Shown piece after piece: positions 25,961 to 35,327 of a stretch of DNA of 40,672 nt (the stretch's first letter is position 1; each line of letters begins with the position of its first letter). A program made the position numbers and the translations under genes. Location: the NCBI GenBank assembly GCA_902578515.1, contig CACHDH010000002.1:1-40672 (forward strand). The letters are read 5' to 3'. This DNA comes from an uncultured marine group I thaumarchaeote. Its GTDB lineage: Archaea > Thermoproteota > Nitrososphaeria > Nitrososphaerales > Nitrosopumilaceae. The notes beneath the pieces were generated by a model. It saw only the letters and a program-made list of their open reading frames with translations. It searched no databases and was not told the origin of the DNA.

Positions 25961-27244
25961 TTAAAACTCTGAGGCAATATTCTCCAGCATTAGCGACTTC
26001 ATCTCATCTGTATTCTTTGAATTTCCTAAGGCCCACATGGCTTTTACCAGTGAAGTTTCTGGCGTCATATTCTCAAGAGGAGTGATTCCTAAATCTAACA
26101 AATCTCTACCACTTTCATAGACTGTCATCCTAACCCTGCCGTCGATACACTGTGATGTCATTCCCAAAAACAGATCATTTTCCTTTGCATTTTTTACAAC
26201 ATCGTACATTGTACGCCCAACATGGCCTAATCCTGTTCCCTCAAAAATTATTGCCTTGCATCCTGTTTGTATCATATTTTCAATCAATTCTGGGTCATAA
26301 CCTGGATGATATTTTACAAGAGATACTTTAGTATCAATTTTCATTCTTGGAATGTATTTTGAGTTTTTAAAAAAATCATCTTGCATATTTTTCTTAATTT
26401 TTTCTTCAGCAATTATGAATGCTGGGTGACCACCCATAGTCTCAAACGCTCCACGCTTGCTTGTATGATTTTTTCTAACTCTGGTTCCGACATGACATGC
26501 AACTGTCTGATCATTATCATTATGGTGCATAACAAGAAAAATACCCTTTGTGTTAGATTCAACAAGGAATTTTGAAGCCGCAATCAGGTTTATCGCCGCA
26601 TCAGATGACGGTCTGTCAGATGATCTCTGTGATCCAACAAGTGCAACTGGAATGGGAAACCCAGCAAGTGCAAAAGACAAAAAAGAAGATGTGTAATGCA
26701 TGGTGTCTGTTCCATGTGCAATTAGTATTCCTTTATAGTCGGAATCTGTAAGTGAATCAAGTTTTTCTGCAATTTTTGTCCAATGGTCTGGCTGTAAATT
26801 TTCTGAATATTCGGAGAACAAAACTTCTGCATCAATGTTAGCAATTTTTCCAAGCTCTGGAACTGCTTCATTGATATCAGAAGCAGTAAGCGCGGGAGTA
26901 ACAGCACCAGTTCTGTAGTCAACCTTACTTGCGATTGTTCCTCCCGTAGAAAGAAGTAAAATTTTTGGAAGTTCTGGATCCTCTTTTCTTTCTTCATTCT
27001 GTTCATGCTTTAGTTCAGAACTGGAAACAATCTCTATGTTTTGAATATCGTCAATGTTAATTCCTGCATTGTAACCACTTCCTAATTTTACTACTAGATG
27101 CATATCATCACCAGACTCGTATCTGGGCATTAGAATTCCAGAGTATGTTAAATCAGCAGTAATCTTGATTGAATCGCCAACTTTGGCATTATTTTTTTTC
27201 AAACATTCAAGAGCTTTTCCAGAATATCCTTGGTCTTCTGACAT
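25961..27244 (-). CDS. gatD: Glutamyl-tRNA(Gln) amidotransferase subunit D
   Basis: A 427-residue GatD, an asparaginase-like glutaminase that hands ammonia to GatE. The N-terminal part (about 1-85) is the GatD-specific barrel (GDSIKITADLTYSGILMPRYES). The asparaginase domain has the first Thr in LLLSTGGTIASKVDYRTGAV, GILIAHGTDTMHYTSS with the second Thr-Asp pair and a Lys in KNHTSKRGAFETM, FEGTGLGHVG and MTSQCIDGRV. All catalytic residues look intact. It lies 31 nt after cdc48 on the minus strand, so the three may form one transcript. Confidence 0.97.
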   Translation of the reverse strand: MSEDQGYSGKALECLKKNNAKVGDSIKITADLTYSGILMPRYESGDDMHLVVKLGSGYNAGINIDDIQNIEIVSSSELKHEQNEERKEDPELPKILLLSTGGTIASKVDYRTGAVTPALTASDINEAVPELGKIANIDAEVLFSEYSENLQPDHWTKIAEKLDSLTDSDYKGILIAHGTDTMHYTSSFLSFALAGFPIPVALVGSQRSSDRPSSDAAINLIAASKFLVESNTKGIFLVMHHNDNDQTVACHVGTRVRKNHTSKRGAFETMGGHPAFIIAEEKIKKNMQDDFFKNSKYIPRMKIDTKVSLVKYHPGYDPELIENMIQTGCKAIIFEGTGLGHVGRTMYDVVKNAKENDLFLGMTSQCIDGRVRMTVYESGRDLLDLGITPLENMTPETSLVKAMWALGNSKNTDEMKSLMLENIASEF

Positions 27245-27275
27245 TGTGATGGTTTAAGCAGTTATTTTATTAAAA

Positions 27276-29612
27276 CTACCTGAAAGCAGAAAGTTCTACT
27301 TTCTGTCCAATCTTCAAGTCCTTTTGTTCCCTTACCTTCTTTACAGCGTCTTCGAAGTTCTTCATTGTAACCTTTGCACTCTCAGCTTCTTTTTCAACCT
27401 TAGAAATTTCTTTTTCCTCTTTGGCTTTGGCAGCTTTTTCATCTTCTGCTGAAGCAGCTCGTGCCTCTTTTTCTAATTTCGTGTTAGTCATATCCGCTTG
27501 TTTAGCTGGTATCTCCTTTGCATCAGCTGTTGTTGGCGTTTTTTTAGCAGGTTCACCCATGGCATATTTGTCAAGGTGTTCATGGATAACAAAAGATACA
27601 GCAGTGTTTGCTATAGCTGCTACATCTGCGCCACTAAATCCTTCAGTTGCCTCTGCTAATTTAACAAAATTCACATAGTCTGGACTGTTAGGATCTTTTA
27701 CGAATGGAATTTCTTCTGCATTAATCTCCAAAATTCTTTGTCTGGATTCTTTATCTGGTAATGGAATCTGGATAATTTTATCAAATCTTCCAGGTCTAAG
27801 TAAAGCTGGATCAATCATATCTGCTCTATTTGTAGCAGCTAATACTACTACACCGTGCATATCCTGCATGCCATCTAACTCTGTTAATAGTTGACTAACA
27901 ACTCTTTCAGTAACCTGTGTTTCTGCTCCTCCTCCTCGAATTGGTGCTATTGAATCAATTTCATCAAAGAACACTACACATGGTGATGATTGTCTAGCTC
28001 TCCTGAAAATTTCTCGAATACCTCTCTCTGACTCTCCTACCCACTTTGATAATAATTCAGGACCTCGTACGGAAACAAAGTTTGCTTCACTTTCGGTAGC
28101 AACTGCTTTAGCTAACAGAGTTTTTCCTGTACCACTTTCACCATGAAGTAAAATACCACGAGGCATTTTATGTCCTAATTTATCATATAGAGTAGGGTAT
28201 TTCATTGGCCATTCAACTGCTTCCTGAAGTTCCTGTTTGATATCATTTAGACCACCAACTTCGTCCCACTTTACATCTGGGTTTTCAATGAATACTTCTC
28301 TCATACCGGATGGTGTAACCTCTATCAAAGCTTTTTTGAAATCTTCTCCATTAACAATTAACTTGTCAAGTGTTTCAGGAGGAATCTTTTCATCGTCTAA
28401 GTTAATCTCTGGTAATAATCTACGTAAACACTTCATTGCCGCTTCTTTACACAAGTATTCCAAGTCGGCACCAACATATCCGTGGCTAATTGCAGATACT
28501 TGCTTTATTTCTACATCTTCGTGTAATGGCATGTTTCTTGTGTGAATGTTAAGAATGTCAGCCCTTCCCTTTTTATCAGGAACTTTGATCTCAATCTCCC
28601 TGTCAAATCTTCCAGGTCTTCTTAATGCTGGATCAATTGCATTTGGTCTGTTTGTTGCAGAGATTACAATTACTTTACCTCTAGCTTCCAATCCATCCAT
28701 GAGTGAAAGCATCTGTGAAACAACTCTTCGTTCTACTTCACCCGTTACTTCTTCTCGTTTAGGTGCTATAGAATCAATCTCATCAACGAAAACAATTGAT
28801 GGAGCCTTTTCTCTAGCCTCTTTGAATATCTCTCGTAATCTAGCTTCACTTTCACCGTAGAATTTACTCATGATTTCAGGACCAGAAATACTAATGAAAT
28901 GCGCATTGCTTTCATTTGCCACAGCCTTTGCTAACAGAGTTTTTCCTGTACCAGGTGGTCCATAAAGTAATACTCCTTTTGGAGCTTCTATTCCTAATTT
29001 TTCAAATATCTCTGGATGGCGCAATGGTAGTTCAATCATTTCTCTAACTTTCTTAATCTCGTCAGTCAAACCGCCAATGTCTTCATAAGAAACCTGTGGA
29101 ACACCTCTTAGTGTTTCACCTTTTTCAGCTATAGTGAAAACTGTTTTTTGTGTTACAAGTACAGCATCAGCATTAGGTGTTACTCCAATTACCTGAAACG
29201 TCAACCTACCACCAAAGTATGGTACCATTACATTATCACCCTTGATCAAAGGCACGCTTTCTAAAGCGTCTGCAAGATATCTTTCATCAATTGGTGGAAT
29301 GGCTTCTAATGGTGCTACAATAATTTTCTCTGCTGCTGTAGCCTTGATTTTTTTTACTGAAATACTATCTCCGATCGCAATTCCCGAGTTATTTCGTCCC
29401 AGTCCATCTATTCTGATAATTCCTTTTCCTTCATCAGATGGGTAAAGAGGTAAACATTTAGCGACAGTTCTACGTTTACCCTTAACTTCAATGACATCTC
29501 CGGTTGAGGCATTTAATGTATCCATAGAATCATAGTCAATTCTTGCTACACCACGCCCAACGTCCCGTGTATATGCCTCCAAAACCTTAAGTGATAGCTC
29601 ACTCTCGCTCAT
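27276..29612 (-). CDS. cdc48: Cdc48/p97-type AAA+ ATPase (VAT)
   Basis: A 778-residue double-AAA unfoldase. The N domain (1-180) has [21 protein letters not shown]1 has Walker [15 protein letters not shown] and Walker [14 protein letters not shown]2 has Walker [15 protein letters not shown] and Walker [13 protein letters not shown], each with an arginine-finger region ([24 protein letters not shown]). The D2 P-loop begins GES instead of the usual GPP. The last about 90 residues are a Lys/Glu/Ala-rich helical extension ending in [12 protein letters not shown]. Cdc48 pulls proteins apart for the proteasome. A strong Shine-Dalgarno GGAGGGTGAT precedes the ATG by 5 nt. Confidence 0.97.
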   Translation of the reverse strand: MSESELSLKVLEAYTRDVGRGVARIDYDSMDTLNASTGDVIEVKGKRRTVAKCLPLYPSDEGKGIIRIDGLGRNNSGIAIGDSISVKKIKATAAEKIIVAPLEAIPPIDERYLADALESVPLIKGDNVMVPYFGGRLTFQVIGVTPNADAVLVTQKTVFTIAEKGETLRGVPQVSYEDIGGLTDEIKKVREMIELPLRHPEIFEKLGIEAPKGVLLYGPPGTGKTLLAKAVANESNAHFISISGPEIMSKFYGESEARLREIFKEAREKAPSIVFVDEIDSIAPKREEVTGEVERRVVSQMLSLMDGLEARGKVIVISATNRPNAIDPALRRPGRFDREIEIKVPDKKGRADILNIHTRNMPLHEDVEIKQVSAISHGYVGADLEYLCKEAAMKCLRRLLPEINLDDEKIPPETLDKLIVNGEDFKKALIEVTPSGMREVFIENPDVKWDEVGGLNDIKQELQEAVEWPMKYPTLYDKLGHKMPRGILLHGESGTGKTLLAKAVATESEANFVSVRGPELLSKWVGESERGIREIFRRARQSSPCVVFFDEIDSIAPIRGGGAETQVTERVVSQLLTELDGMQDMHGVVVLAATNRADMIDPALLRPGRFDKIIQIPLPDKESRQRILEINAEEIPFVKDPNSPDYVNFVKLAEATEGFSGADVAAIANTAVSFVIHEHLDKYAMGEPAKKTPTTADAKEIPAKQADMTNTKLEKEARAASAEDEKAAKAKEEKEISKVEKEAESAKVTMKNFEDAVKKVREQKDLKIGQKVELSAFR

Positions 29613-29617
29613 AATTT

Positions 29618-29627
29618 ATCACCCTCC
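29618..29627 (-). promoter_or_regulatory. Shine-Dalgarno sequence of cdc48
   Basis: The minus strand reads GGAGGGTGAT, nearly perfect for the archaeal 16S 3' end, 5 nt before the cdc48 ATG at 29612. A TATA-like TATAAACG (29634-29641) would place the start at the ATG, whereas one near 29652-29660 would keep the SD in the mRNA. Most genes here show no comparable SD, so it stands out. Confidence 0.6.
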
Positions 29628-29685
29628 AAGTATCGTTTATACCTTTGTCGTTAAATTTCTCTACAAATACTCGATTTAATCAGAA

Positions 29686-29694
29686 GCTTAAAAT
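29686..29694 (+). promoter_or_regulatory. TATA-like box before rpl2
   Basis: GCTTAAAAT is centred 31 nt before the TTG start at 29721, a spacing fitting a leader of only about 5 nt. It lies in the 108 nt gap with the divergent cdc48 gene. Based on position only. Confidence 0.4.
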
Positions 29695-29720
29695 CTGTTG
29701 AATAGTCACGAAATTTCACC

Positions 29721-30455
29721 TTGGGAAAAAGACCTCTTGTTAGAAGACGTGGCCGTGGAGGATTACAATTTAGAGTAGCCTCTACAGGAAAGATCGCACC
29801 GGCAAAATATCCTAGTTTTGGACTTTCAGATAATCATGACGGAGAGATCATAGATCTTGTTCATGAACGAGGTCGTGATGTTCCACTAGCCAAAGTGAGA
29901 TTTAATGATGGTACTACTTCATTCCTTCCAGCGTTTCTTGGTGCTAAAGTTGGTTCACATATTCAGTTTGGATTAAAATCGAAAATTAATGATGGAAATG
30001 TAATAAGCATACAAAATATTCCTGATGGCACAACTGTGTGCAACGTAGAAAAACAATTTGGTGACGGTGGATCTTTTATTAAATCAGCTGGTACGAACGC
30101 AACAGTATTTTCACATGAAGACAAGGGTGTTACACTAAAACTTCCATCCGGAAAATTTGCTACACTTAATCCAAAGAATCGGGCTATGATAGGGACTTTG
30201 GCGGGAGGTGGAGTTGGTGATAGACCATTGATGCGCGCTGGTGTCGCAGTAAGACGATTCAAAGCTAAAGGTCAAAAATACCCAATTGTTAGAGGTGTAG
30301 CTCAAGGAGCTTATAACCATCCTCATGGAGGCGGTAGACACCAACATGTTGGTCAAAGTTCAACAGTGGCACGTGATGCACCACCAGGAGCAAAGGTTGG
30401 AAGCATTGCAGCAAGAAAAACTGGAAGAGCACGAATTAAGGAAAGAAAGAAGTAA
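29721..30455 (+). CDS. rpl2: 50S ribosomal protein L2 (uL2)
   Basis: A 244-residue uL2. It begins MGKRPLVRRRGRGGLQFRV with TTG as start codon, the only sensible choice because the GKR segment is conserved from there. It continues with the beta barrel GEIIDLVHERGRDVPLAKVRF and the peptidyl-transferase-proximal loop KYPIVRGVAQGAYNHPHGGG with RHQHVG. It ends in a basic tail ARKTGRARIKERKK. uL2 organises the 23S core near the catalytic centre. Here it stands alone between cdc48 and acylphosphatase rather than in a long S10-type operon, an arrangement seen in thaumarchaea (recalled, not checked). Confidence 0.97.
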   Translation: MGKRPLVRRRGRGGLQFRVASTGKIAPAKYPSFGLSDNHDGEIIDLVHERGRDVPLAKVRFNDGTTSFLPAFLGAKVGSHIQFGLKSKINDGNVISIQNIPDGTTVCNVEKQFGDGGSFIKSAGTNATVFSHEDKGVTLKLPSGKFATLNPKNRAMIGTLAGGGVGDRPLMRAGVAVRRFKAKGQKYPIVRGVAQGAYNHPHGGGRHQHVGQSSTVARDAPPGAKVGSIAARKTGRARIKERKK

Positions 30456-30499
30456 CTTATTTTCCTAAAACTGATTAGCATCTTCATTTTTGTATATCT

Positions 30500-30778
30500 A
30501 TGGAAAATCAACGTATACATATTTTCATTAGTGGTAAGGTACAGGGAGTTTTTTTCAGACAAGCTTTGAAGGTTATTGCTAAGAAGAATAACGTTATGGG
30601 TTGGGTTAGAAATTTACCTGATAAACGTGTAGAAGCTTTACTTGAGGGTGATAGTACATCAGTCAATTCAGTGATCAAATGGACTAGAGTTGGTCCTGCA
30701 AATTCACGCGTAGATGATATTCAAGTTAGTAATGAAGTATTTCGAAATGAATTTTCAACGTTTGAAGTTTTGTATTAA
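30500..30778 (+). CDS. acyP: Acylphosphatase
   Basis: A 92-residue AcyP that hydrolyses acyl phosphates. The active-site loop VQGVFFRQA contains R20, and the second residue N38 is in GWVRNLPDKRVEALLEG; both are intact. The strands IHIFISGKV and SVNSVIKWTRVGPANSRVDDI complete the fold. Length is usual for the family. It starts 44 nt after rpl2 on the same strand and may be read from its promoter. The SRP RNA gene lies convergent just downstream. Confidence 0.96.
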   Translation: MENQRIHIFISGKVQGVFFRQALKVIAKKNNVMGWVRNLPDKRVEALLEGDSTSVNSVIKWTRVGPANSRVDDIQVSNEVFRNEFSTFEVLY

Positions 30779-30792
30779 TTTTAAAGTTTAAT

Positions 30793-31112
30793 ACGGTAGT
30801 AGTTCTGCTGGTTCTAGGCTAGATCAATAGCCCCATTTCAAGGCACGCAAGATCCGCCACGTTGACGAGGAAGCGTGAATGTTCCACCTTAGGATTGCTC
30901 CCTCCCGGACCTGATCCCTTTCGATGGTTCGGTCTTAGAGATTATCCCTTCGGATAATTCTAGTCCTACAACCACCCGCCTCGGCGTGATTTCATTTCCA
31001 CACACCCAGTGGGAACTACCATTCTAGAGATTTACCCAGCAGTTGCTGACCTCTGCATATAGCCGGTTTCAGAACAGGGCACGGCTAGCACCCCGGTCCT
31101 ACCTACTACCGT
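30793..31112 (-). ncRNA. ffs: Archaeal SRP RNA (7S RNA)
   Basis: A minus-strand RNA of about 320 nt filling the 368-nt gene-free gap 30779-31147. The ends pair perfectly (ACGGTAGTAG at 31103-31112 with CTACTACCGT at 30793-30802). The 5' domain contains CCGGGGTGCTAGCC and CCCTGTTCTGAAACCGGCTATATGC, typical of helices 2-4. The SRP54-binding helix 8 is seen as ATCAGGTCC, the tetraloop GGGA (a GNRA loop in place of the common GGAA) and GGGAGCA, then CCTAAGG. It scaffolds SRP54 and SRP19 for membrane targeting of nascent proteins. A TATA box lies about 23 nt upstream. End positions are estimates. Confidence 0.93.
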
Positions 31113-31130
31113 TCATACTTCAATCTAATG

Positions 31131-31138
31131 TTATATTT
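31131..31138 (-). promoter_or_regulatory. TATA box of SRP RNA
   Basis: On the minus strand this reads AAATATAA, centred about 23 nt before the predicted 5' end of the RNA at 31112, which fits archaeal promoter spacing and supports that 5' end. Confidence 0.55.
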
Positions 31139-31147
31139 GAATTTGGA

Positions 31148-32056
31148 TCATTCCTTAGTTAAACGCGTTATCATTTTACATACTGAGCAAACATTTCCAC
31201 TACATTCATTTCCACATATTGAACATTTTCGTTTTTCTTTTTGTTCCGCTTGCTTAGTAAATTGGGAAATTTTCATAATTGAACTATACATATTATTTTT
31301 TATTCCATTGTGATTTGATTCAAGTGCATTTAGAAATTCACGGATTTCTGTTCTAATTCCCTCATCCATATGTGGACATGGTTCCGTTTGAAACGGAAGA
31401 TTATTTGTAAATGCGTAAAATACAATTTCTGACTCATAAATCTCAGATAACGGCTTAATCTTTCTTAGTTTGTTTGAGGATGTATCAGGATCCATCCAAC
31501 CTATTTTTGTAGTATCCCCAGAAAGTGTATTTATTAGAAATGTTTGAAGTGTATCATCCAAGTTATGACCAGTTGCAATTACATCTGCGTTAATTGATTT
31601 TGCAGCATGATCCAACGCTCTTCGTCTAAATGTACCACAAATTGAACAGGAAGAAAGTTTCTGGTCATTTCTTAATTGTAAGGATTCTTCCAACGTTAGA
31701 TCAAACAGATTTTTGTATGAAAAGACCTTATGCTCTATGTTTAATTTGGTACAAAAACTTTCGACTATTTTCAGAGCCTCATCTCTGTATCCAGGGATTC
31801 CTTCATCAATTGTTACAGCCATTAGTCTAAAATTATGAGTTTTTGACATTTTATTCAATACATCTAATAATACTAGAGAATCTTTTCCACCTGAAACAGC
31901 AACGCAAACAAGCTCGTTGTTTCTGATCATCTTATGTTTTGATATTGTTTTAGCAGCTTTGTGTAAAATAGAATTAGAAAAACAGTCAGAACAAAGCGTT
32001 TCTCCAGAATACTTTCTGGTATATGTTGCTTGTTTCTGACATTTGTCACAACTCAT
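31148..32056 (-). CDS. tRNA 2-thiolation enzyme (NcsA / TtuA / Ncs6 type)
   Basis: A 302-residue PP-loop ATPase that thiolates wobble U34 (NcsA/Ncs6) or U54 (TtuA) using a Urm1/SAMP-like sulfur carrier. The N-terminal zinc ribbon has CDKC and CSDC (C3, C6, C22, C25). The PP-loop is VAVSGGKDSLVLLDV (residues 53-67). Mid-protein cysteines in LSSCSICGTFRRR and TEPCPHMDEGIR are the TtuA-type Fe-S or catalytic cluster. A C-terminal ribbon CSICGNECSGNVCSVCK closes the protein. Which uridine it modifies cannot be told. It follows the SRP RNA promoter on the same strand. Confidence 0.9.
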   Translation of the reverse strand: MSCDKCQKQATYTRKYSGETLCSDCFSNSILHKAAKTISKHKMIRNNELVCVAVSGGKDSLVLLDVLNKMSKTHNFRLMAVTIDEGIPGYRDEALKIVESFCTKLNIEHKVFSYKNLFDLTLEESLQLRNDQKLSSCSICGTFRRRALDHAAKSINADVIATGHNLDDTLQTFLINTLSGDTTKIGWMDPDTSSNKLRKIKPLSEIYESEIVFYAFTNNLPFQTEPCPHMDEGIRTEIREFLNALESNHNGIKNNMYSSIMKISQFTKQAEQKEKRKCSICGNECSGNVCSVCKMITRLTKE

Positions 32057-32096
32057 TATTTTGTTACTGAATTTTCAGTAATTTAGGTTTTAACGA

Positions 32097-33296
32097 TTAG
32101 ATAGTAAACCATCCAGATTTTACATATGATAATGCGATATTGAGCGCAAATAGAACGAAAGTAAAAGCATAGACAGACCACATTATAGCATTAATTTTTT
32201 TCTCTGAAGCATGTTTCTCAATAATTGTATAGATAAACTTCCCTCCGTCCAGTATAGGTAATGGAAGCATATTGATAATTCCAATGAAAAACGAAATCAT
32301 CCATAACCAAAGAAGAAACATCGATACCTGAGGATTCCATTCTATGAAATTCAAAACTGGTTTGTATGACATTGCATTATCTCTTATGATACCAATCAAA
32401 CCTCTCTCAGGATCATCAGGTGATGGCATAATCTCAACAGGTAGTTGTATCTGTTGACCATCTCTTTGAACTGTAATAGTAGCGGTATCCCCTGGTTTAA
32501 GATCAACCTTCTGAAAATCGAACGGCGATACTATCACTACACCATTTACACCCATTATCAAATCATTTGCTTGTAAACCTGCTTTTTCTGCCCCACTATC
32601 TTCCATGATTGAAATAATGAGCACTCCGTCAGGTGCTTCGTAAAACCATCCCAAGAATGGTTCTGGTAATACTAGTGCAAAAATTGGATTTGTTAATAGC
32701 AATGCCCCCAAAGCAAATGCAAAGATTACATTTGAAGTCGCACCAGCTCCTATAACTCTAAGTCTGGATATTTTTTTTGCACTGTCAAATTCCTTTTCAT
32801 CTGGTTCCACAAACCCCGCAAACAATGCAATAAAAACTGCAAACCCTCCAGTTTTGATCTTTATTTTTTCTAGAGTAGCTACTATACCATGAGCACCTTC
32901 ATGCATGATCAGGACAATTGGGATAGACAATAGAAAATACAATATAGCTGAAACAGAAGTTAATGTAACTCCAGGTATCAACACAGTCAATTCAGCAAAT
33001 TCAGTTGGCTCTACAAAAAAGTTTGAAAGATTATTTAACAGAAACCAGAATGCAAATCCCATCATTAGAAAACCTGCTACAACGCTTACATCAGCAAAAA
33101 CCCGAATTCCACGTTTTGTTCTAGTCAGCATTTTTGAAAGTGCAGACTGAACCTGAGTGTTTTTGTACGTAAGACTATATGGCTTTATTTCAAAACCATG
33201 TTTTTCCAATTTTATAGCCTTTGCTATACCTAGGATTACAACCCAGGCAATGAGAACGTAAATTATTGCATTGTCAGTGAGGAGATCAAGAGCCAA
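32097..33296 (-). CDS. Site-2-protease-like M50 membrane metallopeptidase with PDZ domain
   Basis: A 399-residue intramembrane zinc protease. The zinc motif HEGAHG (H132, E133, H136) lies in a hydrophobic helix, and the third ligand is in NMLPLPILDGGKF near the C-terminal helices. A PDZ domain (about residues 215-300; EDSGAEKAGLQANDLIMGVNG, LKPGDTATITVQRDG) lies between, as in RseP/S2P. Several further helices are present (residues 10-28, 70-92, 108-130, 170-205, and two at the end). S2Ps cut transmembrane regulators or signal peptides. Its 5' end overlaps a longer frame of the divergent cutA gene, not the start chosen for cutA. Confidence 0.93.
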   Translation of the reverse strand: MALDLLTDNAIIYVLIAWVVILGIAKAIKLEKHGFEIKPYSLTYKNTQVQSALSKMLTRTKRGIRVFADVSVVAGFLMMGFAFWFLLNNLSNFFVEPTEFAELTVLIPGVTLTSVSAILYFLLSIPIVLIMHEGAHGIVATLEKIKIKTGGFAVFIALFAGFVEPDEKEFDSAKKISRLRVIGAGATSNVIFAFALGALLLTNPIFALVLPEPFLGWFYEAPDGVLIISIMEDSGAEKAGLQANDLIMGVNGVVIVSPFDFQKVDLKPGDTATITVQRDGQQIQLPVEIMPSPDDPERGLIGIIRDNAMSYKPVLNFIEWNPQVSMFLLWLWMISFFIGIINMLPLPILDGGKFIYTIIEKHASEKKINAIMWSVYAFTFVLFALNIALSYVKSGWFTI

Positions 33297-33339
33297 ATCG
33301 ATTGGTACTTTTTTTATTCACGTAAATTTATCGGTTACT

Positions 33340-33651
33340 GTGAAGCCAGTAGTTATTGTATCAACATTTCCTAGTAAACAATCAGTTACAGGCATTGCAA
33401 ATAAACTAGTAAAGAAAAGACTAGCTGCATGCGTCAATATCACAAAAATATCATCGATTTATACTTGGAAAGGAAAAGTGGAAAACCAGAATGAGTATCT
33501 TGCATTTTTTAAAACTACTAAAAAAAACCAATCAACTCTAAAAAAAGAACTGAAAAAACTTCATCCATACGATGTACCAGAGATTGCAGAAATTAATGTT
33601 GAGTCTATTAATCAACCATATATGAAATGGCTTGTTGATTCTACTAACTAG
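33340..33651 (+). CDS. cutA: Divalent-ion tolerance protein CutA
   Basis: A 103-residue CutA1, a small trimeric protein linked to copper tolerance though its job is uncertain. Family marks are VIVSTFPSKQSVTGIANKLV, RLAACVNI, YTWKGKVENQNEYLAFFKTT and LHPYDVPEIAEINVE. I start at GTG 33340 because the family begins at this beta strand; a further upstream start (33271) would add 23 residues that are not family-like and overlap the divergent protease gene. Divergent from the S2P gene. Confidence 0.95.
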   Translation: MKPVVIVSTFPSKQSVTGIANKLVKKRLAACVNITKISSIYTWKGKVENQNEYLAFFKTTKKNQSTLKKELKKLHPYDVPEIAEINVESINQPYMKWLVDSTN

Positions 33652-33724
33652 ATTGAATGTTTACTAAAAATTACAAAATTTGGTTGTTTAATATGGTCCT
33701 ATGCTAATTGTCTGATGGGTAAAA

Positions 33725-35302
33725 ATGCGAATGAATTATAACAAATTCAATATCATACATATTTTTTTGATCTCACTATTTCCAGTTCTATTCATATATT
33801 CACAGAATATGCGTGAGACACCTGTGCAGGAAATTGTTTTACCTGCATTATTGATTTTATTTGGTACAGTATTACTTTGGTTACTAACCAGATTCATCAT
33901 AAAAAATAATGAAAAATCAGCTTTCATAATTTCATTACTTTTAGTTTTATCATTCTCATATGGTCATATCTACCTCCTAGTAGATGATTTTACACTTGGA
34001 GATTCAGATCTAGGTAGACATAGATATTTGTTAATACCTTTTGTTATTTCTTTTGTAGTTGGTACTTACTATTTTATCAAAACGAAAATAAATCTAAATA
34101 ATATGTCAACGATCTTTAATGTTTTTGCTGTATCAGTTCTAGCAATTATTTTAATTAATGTTACAACATATAATCTAGAAAACATTAATTCTTTTGAAAA
34201 TGAACTAGTTGTGCCACCATCTGTATCTTTATTTAATACAACTATTGAAACAATATCTCCATATCACGTTGAAAGTAAGAGTTACCCGGATGTTTATTAT
34301 ATTATACTTGATGCGTACACTAGCTCTAATAGTCTAAACAAATTCTTGAATTATGATAATCATGAATTTGTTTCATATTTAACAAATAAGGGATTTACAG
34401 TAAATCATAATAGTTATTCAAATTATCCTAGTTCCTTACCATCAATTACATCCACTTTCAATATGATGTACCTCAACTCTCTAACTGACGACCAGCTTGG
34501 GCCTCAAGAATTGCATATATCAGAGAAAATGATATCTGATGGTCCAGTAATGCAGAATTTCAAATTAGCTGGTTATGATATTATTATTCTTCATAGACCA
34601 TTTACAGAAATGTCTTCCTCATCATTATTTGATTTAGAATTGTGTAAGAGAAATCAATACATCGATTCTCAACTTTTAAGTTTGATAATTAGGACCAGTG
34701 TGTTAGGGTTAGCCCTAGAAAAATTGCAAGAACAAGAAATGAGAGAGACAGCTTTGTGTAATTTTTCTGAATTACCAAAACAACACAAAGCATTTGACAA
34801 ACCCATTTTTGTCGTTTCTCATATACTTATTCCACATCCTCCTTATCTGTTTGATCAAGATGGAAACCCAGTTGATTCGATACGCCCACAAGGGTTAGAA
34901 GATTGGGATTACAAGGAGGGTTATATTAACAGCGTAAAATTTGTGAATAAAAAAATCACCCAAGTTGTAGATGAACTGCTTATTGATTCAGAAAACCCTC
35001 CAGTAATCATAATACAGGCTGATCATGGCTCTCAATTTGATTTTAATTCGAATAATCCTAGCAATGAAAACATTGAACAGGTAATGTCAAATTTTAGTGC
35101 ATATTATTTACCAGGAATAGAGGGGGATTCATCAAACGACGTTATCACACCAGTCAACACTTTTCGTATAATATTCAATTCTTATTTTAATACAGATTAT
35201 GATTTACTCGAAAATAAAATGTATTGGATAAATCCTGCTGGCACATCAGATGATGCACCAGAGTATTTTATTGATGTAACAGATATCTTAATTGCACCAT
35301 AA
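33725..35302 (+). CDS. Membrane-bound sulfatase / LTA-synthase-like phosphotransferase
   Basis: A 525-residue protein. Five hydrophobic helices (about 9-27, 38-58, 66-85, 101-120, 130-150) are followed by an alkaline-phosphatase-superfamily domain facing outside the cell. Seen there: DVYYIILDAYTSSNS with a first Asp ligand, NYPSSLPSITSTFN for the nucleophile Ser/Thr region, HILIPHPPYLFD, and IIIQADHGSQFDF with the DH metal pair. This layout is that of lipoteichoic-acid synthases and phosphoethanolamine or phosphoglycerol transferases. The substrate is unknown. It opens the surface-polymer cluster, convergent with the GT4 gene. Confidence 0.85.
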   Translation: MRMNYNKFNIIHIFLISLFPVLFIYSQNMRETPVQEIVLPALLILFGTVLLWLLTRFIIKNNEKSAFIISLLLVLSFSYGHIYLLVDDFTLGDSDLGRHRYLLIPFVISFVVGTYYFIKTKINLNNMSTIFNVFAVSVLAIILINVTTYNLENINSFENELVVPPSVSLFNTTIETISPYHVESKSYPDVYYIILDAYTSSNSLNKFLNYDNHEFVSYLTNKGFTVNHNSYSNYPSSLPSITSTFNMMYLNSLTDDQLGPQELHISEKMISDGPVMQNFKLAGYDIIILHRPFTEMSSSSLFDLELCKRNQYIDSQLLSLIIRTSVLGLALEKLQEQEMRETALCNFSELPKQHKAFDKPIFVVSHILIPHPPYLFDQDGNPVDSIRPQGLEDWDYKEGYINSVKFVNKKITQVVDELLIDSENPPVIIIQADHGSQFDFNSNNPSNENIEQVMSNFSAYYLPGIEGDSSNDVITPVNTFRIIFNSYFNTDYDLLENKMYWINPAGTSDDAPEYFIDVTDILIAP

Positions 35303-35327
35303 CAAATTCTAACAGATTTTTATTTGT

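Noticed and set aside
30779-31147. Protein-coding frame in the gap after acylphosphatase
   Set aside because: No good frame on either strand, and the sequence shows SRP RNA helix 8 and end-pairing instead.
33271-33339. Longer N-terminus for CutA
   Set aside because: The first 23 residues are not family-like and would overlap the divergent protease gene by 26 nt; GTG at 33340 fits the family.
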